Shown piece by piece: positions 35,585-46,730 of a DNA stretch of 64,000 nt. Both the position numbers and the translations under genes were made by a program. The DNA comes from Carnegiea gigantea (taxonomy: Eukaryota > Streptophyta > Magnoliopsida > Caryophyllales > Cactaceae): positions 62,001 through 126,000 of the forward strand of contig JAKOGI010001359.1 of NCBI GenBank assembly GCA_029747015.1, in the 5' to 3' direction. Numbering within the stretch: position 1 is the stretch's first letter; each line of letters opens with the position of its first letter. The notes under the pieces were generated by a model. The model was not told where the DNA came from. It made no database searches and saw only the letters and a program-made list of their open reading frames with translations.

Positions 35585-37390
35585 CAAGACGACAAGAAAC
35601 TATCTTACTTAGGACCTCAGGCTTACAACCATGCTTTTTGCCCTTAAAGTTTGAAGACACCATTTGTTCGAGGCTTCTTGTCAGATCTTCATTGAGCACA
35701 AATCTCTTAAGTATATCTCCCCCAAAAAGACCTAAACGTGTGTGCTTAGAGCTCCCCAAATGTTAAGATTTGGACATTTGGTGCCATCTAGTCTAGGCTA
35801 ATATGGTAGCTAATCGCTTATATCGAAAACTCCAGTCTAACTTAAACGTGCTTTACACCACTGAAACAACCATTTGGTATGAGCTCCACAAGTTGGGTAT
35901 AGAGGTGGTTAGAAGGGACACAGGTGCCTAATGCTCTTCACATTAAAACTAACCCTAATGGATGAAATAAAGGCAACATAATAACAAGACCCACAATAGC
36001 AAAAATTAAGAAAGGATTTATAATATGGTAAAGATATAGGTTTTTTAATTCAAGAGGACGAGAAACTTCAATGTCAGGGATAATTATTCATGCACAATAA
36101 CGCAGAGATTAAGAAGAAGCTCTTAACAAGAGCTCATGGTGCTCCCTACTTTGTGCATCCTAAGACGTACATGGATATTTGATAATCTTTTAGGAGAGTA
36201 ACTTAAAAGAGGAAGTCAAAGATTTTGCTACTAAATGTTTTACATGTAAGCAAGTAAAAGTTGATCATCAGCAACAAGCAAGATTAGTAAAACTCCTTGA
36301 GGTGCCTAATTAGATGTGAAAGTCCATATCCATGTACTTTGTTTTGGGACTGACTCCTAATGTCTATGCAAGGAAAGAATGCTATTAGAGTAATTGTCAA
36401 GAAATTAACAAAAACAACAAATTTCTATGCTATCAAAGACACTTGGAAGGATGACAAGCTAGTAGAGCTTTATGTGCGAGAGATAGTACAGTTAGATGGT
36501 GTACCTACTTTTGTTATATCTAATTGAGATCAAAATATCGAGCTCGATTCTAGCATGAGCTACAAGAAGCTTTTGGCACGTAATTGAATCGTAGCATATC
36601 ATTCCATCTACTACTGATGGTCAAAAGGAGAGAACAAATTAGAACTAAGAAGAATTGCTGTAAGCTTGCATACTAAACTTATAAGGGTCATGGGGAAAAC
36701 ACCTACAATTAGCGTAGTTTTCTTAAAATAATAACTATCAATCTAGCATCAAAATGTCTCCTTAGGAGGTGTTGTGTGGGAAAAATGTCACACCCCATTG
36801 TGTTGTCATGACAATGAATGTGAAAGTTTAGTGGGAGTGGGTATGATTTAGGAAACAATAGAGAAGGTACACCTTATTCACAAAAGAATGCATACTCTCT
36901 AGCGATGTTAAAAGTACTATGTAACCAAGGCAAGGAGTTCATTAAAGTTTTCTATCGAAGATAAGGTGTTGTTGAAAGTATCACCATCTAAATTGTAGTG
37001 CAATTTGGGAAATCTAGAAAGCTTAGTCTCTAATATATCAAACCAATACAAATACTTGCAAGGATAGGCGAGGTGGCTTATCAGGTAGCATTGCCCTCAA
37101 CACAATCTTGTATTCACAATGTCTTCCATGTCTCTCAGTTGTGACCATATAACACAAATTTCAAGCCAAGTCATTTACTAAAATCCCATCGAGATTCAAG
37201 AGGGCTTCACATTATGCAAATCCATGATTGCAAGGAGGAGTTATACAATTAGCGTATTGCTGGTAAGAGTTTTATGGGCCAACCATTCCACTTCAAAGGC
37301 TACCGGGGAGGTGGACACTAAAATGAAGATTAAGAATCCGCATTTATTTCGAGGTAAATTTGGGATGAATTGTTTTTAAGAGGGAAGGAT
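35585..37390 (+). pseudogene. Degraded Ty3/gypsy pol: RNase H end and integrase (chromovirus-type)
   Basis: Translation across many frameshifts gives RNase H landmarks such as 'MLFALK' near 35625 and 'EHKSLKYISPKK' near 35690, then the 'NMVANRLYRKLQSNLNVLYT' linker. Integrase follows: 'KCFTCKQVKVDHQQQA' (zinc-binding region, about 36232), 'LEVPN.M.KSISMYFVLGL' (catalytic-core start) and 'ELYVREIVQLDGVPTFV' near 36460. Then come 'HELQEAFGT', and near 37075 'EVAYQVALPSTQ' and 'IHNVFHVSQL'. The catalytic region is full of stops. A purine-rich tract (37375-37390) and TATAACATCC at 37391 look like a polypurine tract and the start of its own 3' LTR. Confidence 0.82.
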
Positions 37391-37442
37391 TATAACATCC
37401 TAAGTACTTAAGCCACATTAATATTATTATCATCATCATCAT
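37391..37442 (+). repeat. Start of a 3' LTR, interrupted by a reversed solo LTR
   Basis: TATAACATCC follows a purine tract, as expected for an LTR start with TG changed to TA. After ~50 bp the sequence runs into (ATC)n, where the reversed LTR at 37443-40118 is inserted. The LTR would resume at 40119. Its end was not identified. Confidence 0.5.
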
Positions 37443-40118
37443 TGTAACACCCCAAATGCACATAATCCATGGTTTGCATTCTCTCCATTAATTTTACTAA
37501 TTAGAAGTGATAACCTAATGATCGGGGTATTACTGCCGTCCAAAAAGGACAAAGCTTTGCTTATAAGCAATAAACATAACTAAGCCGAACATTGTTTATT
37601 GCCATACGACATTTGTAATAACAAACCATCAAACCAAACATAAACAGTATCTAACAACCTCAAAGTTCACGCCAAAATATAATAACTCTTAGCGGAGTAT
37701 ATAGTTCTAACATCAAAATATTTTACAGTACAGTGTTGAAAATATTTCAGCACTAAAACACCACTATTCCTTTCAGACTTTCTTGCTCACTTATCTTCTC
37801 CAGTCAGCCTGCCAGCCTGAGGGTGATTTGCTAAGCATTGGCCTAGAACAAAACATGAAAGAATTTCGAACTGTGAGCCGAAGCTTAGTACATGTATTTC
37901 TGTATTTTTAAATGTTCATTTAACAACTGGTTGGGCCTGTATTACAATTCATTTTAACTTAAAATAGGGAATGGGATGAATATAAAACTGCATTGCTAAT
38001 TATCATCTGATAGTGAAACCCTGATAACTGTTACGATATGAGGATAGGTGTACACCTGCCAAGTCAATCCGGGGACCTGGCTTGAAGCCACATGGGTAAC
38101 TGAAGGGTAATACCCCATAATTGATAGCTGATGGGATCACTAATTATATGATAAATTATTGATTAAACTGATTCATTGATGTACTTACGAAAACATTATA
38201 ATTTTGATAAATACGTGCTGAATTCTAAAGATACAGGCAATGAACGTACTCGGTACTTTTAACGAAATTCACTGAGTAGGATTATGCACTAAAGGGAAGG
38301 AAAGGCTATATTCGGCCTAGATTATGTTCAAAATATCATTATAGGAACACATAGTAAGCGAAATATTTTCATTTTCATAGTTAATATTTTAATAAAAGAA
38401 AAGGCAAAGGCGTAACAGGGGCTAGCATGAATGACTCATCACTTAATCCTCCGACCTCAATTTAAGACCTAATTCCCCAGTATAGAAAGATTAAGAAGTC
38501 CTGAAAAAATTTCATTTACAGCACAAAACATGATTCCCATAATAGGGTTCCCAAAATGGGGTTAGAACACAAGTGTGCCAATTTTGGTTGAACCTGCACA
38601 GTTGTAGCAAAACGGCCATAACATTTTCAACAGAACTCATATTAAGGCGATTCAAAAGCCATTTGAAAGCTACCTAACTGATACATCTACCCACGAAAAA
38701 TCATAATTTCTAGCTGGGCCAATCATTATATTAGCAAAGTGTCCCCTGTTTTCTGTCAGTTCACAGCTACACTGTCATTGCTTTCTCCTATCTTTTCACG
38801 TAAATCTTCATCGAAAATTACTCTTAAAATCATATAACAAAGCTTTGGTCCTTCCCATCACCAGACAAGGCTATAATACTCAATATCACTCCATAATAAT
38901 ATACATCAAATTTTCAATTCTTCTCTTTCTCAAACCCACTCGAAATACATCCATAATCTTATCTATTTGCATAAGTGAGCAAAATGATCCTTTATAATCA
39001 ATTGAGGAAATTTTTGTAGTCCATCCCTTTTCAAGAATCACACCAATCATTTTTTTCAAGTCAAAGAATACATCCAAGATTCATTTTGCATCAAAATATA
39101 ATCAAACAACATGCTTGATGCCAAAATAATTCAAACCATGCATTAATTACCAAAACCCTAGCTTGTAACCAACTCCCTTCCTCTACATCTTACCCAAAAT
39201 CACCAAAAACTCCCATAAAATTATTAGAGGTTAAGACCACTAAATCAAATGCAAAATGAATCCAAGAAAAACATGCTTCCAACCTTAAGCTTGCATGATC
39301 ATGAATACACTAAACCCTAGCATGCTCCAAACATAAGCAACAATTAAAAATATCAAAATAACTCTTGTTTCCATCCAAAGAACATGATCAAAACTCAAAT
39401 CACATAAACAAATATCAAAATGAAAAAGACCCAAAGAGACAAAGTGAAGATTACTTACTTAGAGCTTGAAAAAGAGAGGGATGAAGGTGATGTTTGGTGG
39501 TTTTGAGGATCAAGAATAGTGGCTGGTGGTATTAGGGTGTCAGGTGGTCAAAGGCAGATAAGGGCCAACAGTGGGCTGGCTGGAAAACACCAGGGAAACG
39601 CAGCAGCACGTGGGGGGTGGCCAAATGGAGAGAGAAAGAGGGGAGAAGATGTGCTTTGGGTTTGATTGAAAATTTTTTTGTGACTCATCCAGCTCACTTG
39701 GCTTATATTCATCCTTCCAAAAAATAGCTTTTAGCTAATTATAATTAGATAAAAATCAAAGAGAATTAGCTAAATCAAAGGCATAAACTTGTTGGGCTAT
39801 AATTGGGCTTATATGGTTTGGGCCTGGGAAGAAAAGTGAGCCGTATGCGATTGAATTTTCGTAGCTCGAAATTTAAATCTTTGAGAGGTTATATAAAAAT
39901 AATAATAATAATAGTAATATTTTCTTAAACCATAATTATCGAGGCCTACTATCGATTTCCCTGAAATTTTACGGAAACAAAAACCCAAATTGCAAAGCGA
40001 GGGCCCAAATGAAAAAAAATTTTTCATCGAGATAATTAAATACGATAAATAAATATGAGAAAATCATTAACATGAGGTAATTAAATAAATAAATATGATC
40101 TAGGGTTGCGCTATTACA
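37443..40118 (-). mobile_element. Solo LTR of the Tekay-like family, reversed, 2,676 bp
   Basis: On the minus strand it starts TGTAATAGCG and ends GGGGTGTTACA. The flanks are ATCAT (37438-37442) and ATCCT (40119-40123), a 5-bp duplication with one change. It is inserted in a CAT/ATC microsatellite that continues on the right. Internal landmarks match the 4194-7264 copy, including the donor-like ACTTAC (37443-40118, near 39453) and the acceptor-like CTAGAACAAAA near 37843, both read on the minus strand. It contains no internal retrotransposon region. Confidence 0.88.
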
Positions 40119-40240
40119 ATCCTCGTCATCATTACCACCATCATCATCATCATCATCATCATCACCACCACCACTATCATCATTATTATTACTACTACTA
40201 CTAACACCACTAAGACTGCTACTATACTGCTATTACTACT
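40119..40240 (+). repeat. Compound CAT/CAC/ACT microsatellite
   Basis: CAT units pass into CAC, CAT/ATT and ACT/ACC units. This is the right half of the microsatellite that the reversed LTR landed in. Confidence 0.9.
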
Positions 40241-41825
40241 ACCACTACAACATTGTTTATTTTGTTTTCAAAAGGGTATTGAACTCACGTAACTTTTGCT
40301 TACAAATAAATAAATAAATAAATAAATAAGTAAATAACAATAGGAGAAAAGTGAAGGACCCAGTTTCTTACCAATTTTCTAGTTGCTCCAACTCTGAACG
40401 TCTTTCCTAATTTCTGTACATTGTCTCCCTTAACGTTCATCCAGGTGTTGATGTGATCACTGAAGAAAATCACCACCACCATGAGTCTCATCCACACTTT
40501 CCCTCATTCTTTATGTTGGGATGTTTTCCTTTCTTCCTTTGTCAATTATGGAGCTAAGCTTGCTGAGTGCCCAACTATTAGAGTCATTGGTTACTACTAC
40601 TTCATATCTTTATCTTGCTATTACTGCAAGTTGGTATTAAATTTCAATTCAACAGAATCTGTTTCTTTCCTATTTGTAGGTTTTGGCCTGTAATGGAAAT
40701 TTCTTTTTCCTTTTCTTGTATAAACTAAATTGGTCTTATCTGGGCAAATTTATGTTATTATTAGTGCTTGCTTTTAGTTTGCACCTTATCTGCTCTATGT
40801 TGTCAAGTGTCGTTTTTGAGCCTTCATTATCATTGCATTTTTGGCAATTTTTAAATTCAGCCAATTACGATAGAATTAGCTTGCCTAAAATTAGACCAAA
40901 TTACAAAAGGGCCCTATTAAAGCTAAAGAACTTATATGCCCTATGAATCCTGCGATTTTTAGATCCTACATTATTATTTTGGGTTGTTGTCAGTTCAAAA
41001 TACTTACTAATTCTATTTTGAGATAGGGGCTAAGACCAATCTACATGTGTATGTCTGCGTGTGTGCGCGCGTGTGAGTCTAAAGTTGAAAATTGTGGGGT
41101 TCTTTAAGCTGTTGGATCTCCTTTACCCCATCATGCGGTCACTCTTTTCTTTTTGCTGGTTTGATAGGGGATTTTTACAAATTACTACCCATATCTTTCT
41201 TGCTTGCTTAGGTAATTTGGCTAGTAAGTATGATTATGTGAACTTCTTGTAATTTGTTCTAATTTATTCTATAGTGGCTAGATTTTGGATGACTCCTCTC
41301 ATAATTGGCTTTTTACATTTGGTTTAAACCCATGCATTTTTCTATGGTCAATTGCAAGATTACCATATACTACGAAGCTGTCATTTATTCTATTTTGTAT
41401 CCCGAATCATGTTCTATACGTTTTCGTGCTTACCTTGAGTTATCTTTATAAATCATACTAACTTTTGCAAAATCTTATGTTAAAGTTTCGTCGATCCTGC
41501 CTAGTGAAAGACGTATATCAGAAGGGTTCAACGGCCGAAGGTGCACCAATAGTGGCAAACTAAGGCCATCCTATAGCAAGACTGAGTATTATTATTGGTT
41601 CAGTTAATGACCAAAATTTTTTATTAAAATTAATATGCAAAAAAATTATTTTAAATGATTTTATATGGTACTAAATGATGTTTTCAGCAGCCAGAGTATA
41701 TCTACTGTGTATAATCTTTACTCACTATATTTACTTGATTTTTTGTTCAGGTGTAGAAAATGTGTGTGACGTGTAAAGTGGAAACTGTTAAAGGTTAGGC
41801 CAAATTTTACTTCTTGTTCCAATTT
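40241..41825. other. Stretch without recognisable gene
   Basis: An (AAAT)n tract lies near 40303-40335 and a GT/GC-rich run near 41045-41078. Several plus-strand ORFs of 63-87 codons (40481-41252) are hydrophobic and T-rich and resemble no family I know. By position it may be the rest of the LTR that begins at 37391. Confidence 0.35.
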
Positions 41826-42070
41826 AGTCATTAAAGTGTCTGTAGTCGGCCACATACTAGAGTCGTTTCATTAAACTTTTCAAGTGCTCTAGCTCTTTTG
41901 CTAGCTAGTTGCCCACCTTCTTTTCTACTTTTCAAGATTCCGTAGTATGTTAGAACGAGTTTGTGATCATCTTGGATCCAGTCTGCGGGCTTGAATGTAA
42001 CGATGCAATTTGGTTATGCTTTATTTTCTGTTATTTTTGTTATATTTTATACATTCAAAAATTGAGTTAC
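41826..42070 (-). repeat. Dispersed repeat, copy 2 (copy 1 at 26617-26870)
   Basis: Same orientation as copy 1, with the same order of blocks: 'GTCATTA', 'TTGCTAGCTAGTTGCCCACC' against 'TACTGCCTAGTTGTCCACC', and 'AGTATGTT'. Both end in a T-rich 'TTATATTTTA' stretch. On the minus strand both copies keep a basic protein-like segment. The function is unknown. Confidence 0.6.
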
Positions 42071-42973
42071 TTTGGTTGTTACAGATTTGGTTGGGTCTGA
42101 TGAACCTCTCAGTAATCTCTTAGGGCATTTTTCTAAAATTTTTCATTGTGTTTTTGAACATTAGGAGAAGGGTTGTGTTTAAAGTAGGGCTTCTTAGGGA
42201 TTGGAATTGCATGGGCGAGATTTATTTCTATGTTAGTCTGTTGCTAGGGTTCACAAAAGGCAAGTCAGATAAGAAGGACCCAAGTATAGTTAGTGGGGGC
42301 CAAACCCAACTATGCTCCGAGTTGGGCTTCAGGTAGATTTCCAACTTTAAGTTATTTTGTCCGATCTTTATTTTTAGTGATTCTTTTTCTCCACCTAAAA
42401 GCTTATTGGGTCTAGTTTCTAATGACACAAATTTTATAATTTTCAAGTAACCATAGATAGTGAACAGGCATTATTTTCAGCATATGTTCCATTTATTGAC
42501 TCATATCTTTTCTGTTGGTTATCAAATTCAGGCTCATAATACATCATTGGACAAATCATAAAATAAGAAATATAATATTTAAAATCAAAAATTTTATTCA
42601 CCATATAATAGGGGGAAAATGAGGAAAGAATATCATCTAAATGTGAAACAAGGCCAATGTAGGCTCACTTAGGATGTTGGGTCCCTTTAGCCTTTTATAG
42701 GCATCTTCAAGTATAGTATTTAGTTTGACAGATGGTGGACTGCAATAATTGAGGGTCCTTAAGTCTTACTAGATGGCAAACATTTTACAAAAAAGGCACT
42801 TTTTCGGTATCTACAGTTGGCCCCCTCTTAGATCGAGCATCAGTAAGGTTAAGGTCAAAGTAAAGAACATTTCCATGCTTATCTACTTGAAAGTGATGTT
42901 GCCTAGACTTAGTCAGTGGAAGACCTAAAGCTTGGCATCTGTGCACTTTCACCATGATAAAGGCTAACGATAT
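42071..42973. other. Stretch without recognisable gene; LTR-like flank
   Basis: The part at 42825-42890 resembles 46950-47010 (a 'CCCCTCTT..GATCGAGC' block against 'CCCCCTCTTTAACTGAGC', then '..GGTCAAAGTA'). DNA on both sides of the reversed solo LTR therefore appears to belong to one older repeat, perhaps a retrotransposon LTR. Confidence 0.4.
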
Positions 42974-45900
42974 TATAACGGCCCCAAATTGCTAATTACT
43001 TGATTAAGAGATAACCGCAACTGAGGGCTTAATGATAGAAGGTGCTACCGCCGTCCTGATAAAAACAAGGCTCACTGGAATCATTCAATCTTGCAACTCA
43101 TATTCACAATTACAATATCTATTAAACTGAAACACTCAAAGTCCAAAGTCCATAATAGTTCAACTTCAATACAATCGACTTAATCATACAATGTGCTAAC
43201 TAGCACTCCACACTACACAAGTATATTGAAGATAGACCCAACTTGACCTCGAGGTCGATCCCAACATTCATGCTATGTTGGATCCACTATGAGCATCAAA
43301 TGACTTCTAAAAGCGCTTGTAAATGGAGAACCATGTGATACTTCATCACCTAAAATGGAAAACATGAAAAGAATTTGAAAATGTGAGCTAAAACTCAGCA
43401 CATGCACTACTGTATTGTAAAATGAGCTTAGAAACACAGTTGATGGGTACCCACCTTTGCAATTCATTTTGTTTGTAGTAGCAATGGAAATGTAAGTAAC
43501 ATAAGATTGAATTGCTCATTATTATCTGTAAGTGAACCCCCTTAGTTAGATATGACGATCCATTAATAGGTGCATAGCTGCCAGGTCGGTCGGGAACCCT
43601 GGCCTGACACCGTAACGTATCACTGATTGAAGGGTCGTCGCCTTACCACTGACGGGGTTACTTATTATGTGGTAAATCTCTGATTAAGTTGATTCATTGA
43701 TATACTTGCCAAAATGATATTATAACTTGATAAAATGGCGTTGAATCTTAAAGATAAAGGGAATGAACGTACCTTGAGCCTTTGAAATGGATTCGAACTT
43801 TATAAATATGTTCTGACTTAATAAAACTTAGGTATAATGGGGAATGATAAATTAGGCCTTCACTCTGATTCACAAATCTAATTATAGATATGTGTGGTCA
43901 GTAAATGGTACTCACATAGCTTGTAACTTTGATAGAAATTCAATAAGTAATTGGTATCCATACCTTGAATAAATCAATGTAAGATAGGTTGTTCTAAGAT
44001 AACCCCAGAACTGGATAAATGAAGGTAATTAATCTAAGATAAAGTTAAATGAAAGTAAAATAAACAACAATAAGATAGATGAGATTTAAAATGAAAAGGC
44101 CTTGATGGCTATAAATGGATTGACAATAAGAGTAAATGATTATTGGTAATAGGCCTTCAGGATGGTTATAAAGAAAAATTGATTATTTTCTTTGATACCT
44201 CTGAAACGAACTGATAATATGGGTTTAAGGCCAAGAGAGACGTTTCTTGGTTCAAAATGATATATATTACACTAACTTGACCCGATAAATACTGTTTTTG
44301 AGTCAATACTCTCGCCACTTTTCATATTTCATTCATAAGTCCATTAGATATAGAAGTCCACCCCAAATGAGTCATTGAACTCAATAGAAGCTATTAAACT
44401 CAATAAACTTGGTATTTTTTTTGTAAAATCTATAATTGATTCAAAATTCATAAACAAGCTCCCGAAATGTATACTTGTCTTCTTCTTTCTCATTAATCAA
44501 GCTAAAAGCTCCATGAAAGTCCATGAATATTCATTTCGCCCTTAAGTGATCTTATTTTGGCCCATAGTACATCAAATTACTCCATGATAAATTTTACTCA
44601 ATAATCAATATTCTTTCTTTACACAATTACTCATAGTGCTCCCATCAGCTCAAATGCTTACATCATTAATCCAAATAGCCTCATTTGGTCTCCTTTGAGA
44701 TTTTTCATGATTCACTAATTACCCCAAAAAGTGGACATCTCCTCTTTTTACACCAAAATCATTATAATTTATCATAATCTCACGTAATCAATTCAAATAA
44801 CCACACTTTATTCAAAAATTAAATTAAATCATACATATATACTCAACCCTAATTTAGGCAAATTCACATAACCTTCACTTTCAATCCAACAACATATCCA
44901 ACATCATAAATCACCTAATGTGGTCCTAATGAACATATTTAATACAAAAACTCACTTAAATCAAGCATGATCATGAAAACCCCAATTCTTGCTCATTTAA
45001 GTGAGCATCCAAATAACCGTAATTGGCTTCAAAATGATCATCTAACATCATATTTTTCATGATTTAGAACACAAATCAAAACAAGATATATAAACAAGTT
45101 CAAACTCATACTTGCTTAATTTCAAGTCACTTGATCATGTTCTTGATCAAATAATCATAGCTCCAAACATCTCCAAATTCAATAAAAATTGCATAATAAC
45201 TATCAATTTGATCATATAAACAACAATCATAACTAAAACAACCCCAAAAACTCAAAATAGAATAAGTTAAGATTTTGGACATACCTTACTTTAGGCTTGA
45301 ATTAGAGGGAGGAGGGGGCTGTTTTGAGTGATTTTGGTGGTTGGGCATGATAGCTAGCAGCAAAGGGAAGTTGGGGTAGGTGGGAGGTGGCTGGAAACCA
45401 CCAAAAATGGCGGCAAATGGCGTGAGTTAGAGAGAGAAAAATGGAGGGTTAGGTTTTGTTATTTTTGATGAATTTTTGTGTGTAAAAAATTGTCAATTAT
45501 TAGCTACGCATGGCTACAAATTTTCAACCCCAAAAGTAGCTTTTTTCTAATTAAAATTAGGTGCTAAAATAAGCAATTAGTGAAATAACAAAGTTAGCAA
45601 GGTTTTGGGCTTTTGTTTTGGGCCCAATAAGCTAAGTTCGGGCTTGAAAAATTATTGAAAGTGTTGAAAAAAATTTATATTGCTCGGTATTAAAGTTTAC
45701 CAAAGGTAAGAAAATAATTAGTCACTAAATTATACTTACCGAGGTCAAATATCGATTCACCCGATATTTAATCAATCAACGAAGCTTGAATTAACAATCT
45801 ATGAAACTTGAATTGCAAAGTGGGACCCAAATAAAATATCCCCCAATCGGGATGATCAATACGATAAATGAAAGCGCAAAATTTAAATGACATAAAGTAA

Positions 45901-46073
45901 TTCGATAAATATATGAATTGATTGTAATTGGATTAATAAACATGATTTGGTTAAACAAATAACCATGGGTGATTAAATCAATAAACATGATTAATTAAAT
46001 AAATAAACATGATTAATTAAATAAATAAATATGATTTACATAAATAAATATGGGTTAGGATCGGGTTATTACG
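42974..46073 (-). mobile_element. Solo LTR of the Tekay-like family, reversed, 3,100 bp
   Basis: It is bounded by a perfect GATAT duplication (42969-42973 and 46074-46078). On the minus strand it starts CGTAATAACCC and ends GGGGCCGTTATA, so both terminal dinucleotides carry one transition from the expected TG...CA. Internal landmarks match 4194-7264, including acceptor-like CTAAAATGG near 43350 and donor-like CCTTAC near 45284, read on the minus strand. No internal retrotransposon region is present. Confidence 0.9.
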
Positions 46074-46076
46074 GAT

Positions 46077-46290
46077 ATGATGCCTAAACTTGGTCATTGA
46101 GGAACCTGAATTGGTGTCGGCCAACTTCTGTTGCGGCGGAGGCTAATGATGTAATGCCTGAATTTGGTCATTGAGGGTGTTAAAGCTTAGTGCCCAAAAA
46201 CTTTTGCTGTGACGGAGGCTAATAATGGCATGTCTGTACTTGGTCACCAAAGGTCTGCTTACTTTTGTTGTGGTGATGGCTGATGATGAA
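46077..46290 (+). repeat. Three degenerate ~72-bp tandem units
   Basis: Each unit has the order 'ATGCCTAAACTTGGTCATTGA', then 'CTTTTGTTGTGGTGA', then 'GGAGGCTAATGATG', with 20-30% changes and indels. It runs directly into the second array at 46291. Confidence 0.7.
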
Positions 46291-46730
46291 ATGTCTCATT
46301 GTGCTGGGAGCCAGTGATGTCTCATTGTGTTAGGAGTCAACGTACTGTCAATATTTCCCATTGTGTCAGAAGCTAATGATTTCTCATTGTGCTAATAGCC
46401 AATCAAAATATGCTATTATGCCAGGAGCTAGCGTATTGCCAAAATGTCCCACTGTGCCAGGATTCATCGTAGAGTCAAATATCCTAGTGTGCTGGGAGCT
46501 TGTGATGTCATATGGTGCTAGGAGCTAGTGCATTAACGAAATGTCTCATTGTGTTTTGGAAACCAGTGACGTCCTATTATATCAGGGGCCATCGTATTAC
46601 TAAAATGGCCATTGTGCCAGAAGCTAGGATACTGTCAAAATGTCTCATTGTGGCGAGAGCTAGTGTATTATCAAAATGTCCCATCATGTAGGGAGCTAGT
46701 GTATTTTTGCAATGTCTTATTGTGCTATGA
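46291..46730 (+). repeat. Minisatellite with two unit lengths (~26 and ~36 bp)
   Basis: About thirteen units begin with CATTGTGC(C/T)(A/G)GGAGC. Short units (~26 bp) end in CAGTGATGTCT. Long units (~36 bp) insert GTATTGTCAAAA-like sequence before ATGTCC. Short and long units are intermixed in the left half, while the last units are all long. The frame at 46612-46848 is an artefact of the repeat. Confidence 0.8.

Noticed and set aside
40481..41252. Three consecutive plus-strand ORFs as a possible small gene
   Set aside because: They are in different frames, rich in T-encoded hydrophobic residues and without family resemblance or convincing splice structure.
46291..46730. CRISPR-like repeat-spacer array
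   Set aside because: Units are contiguous and degenerate with no unique spacers, in plant nuclear DNA, so it is an ordinary minisatellite.
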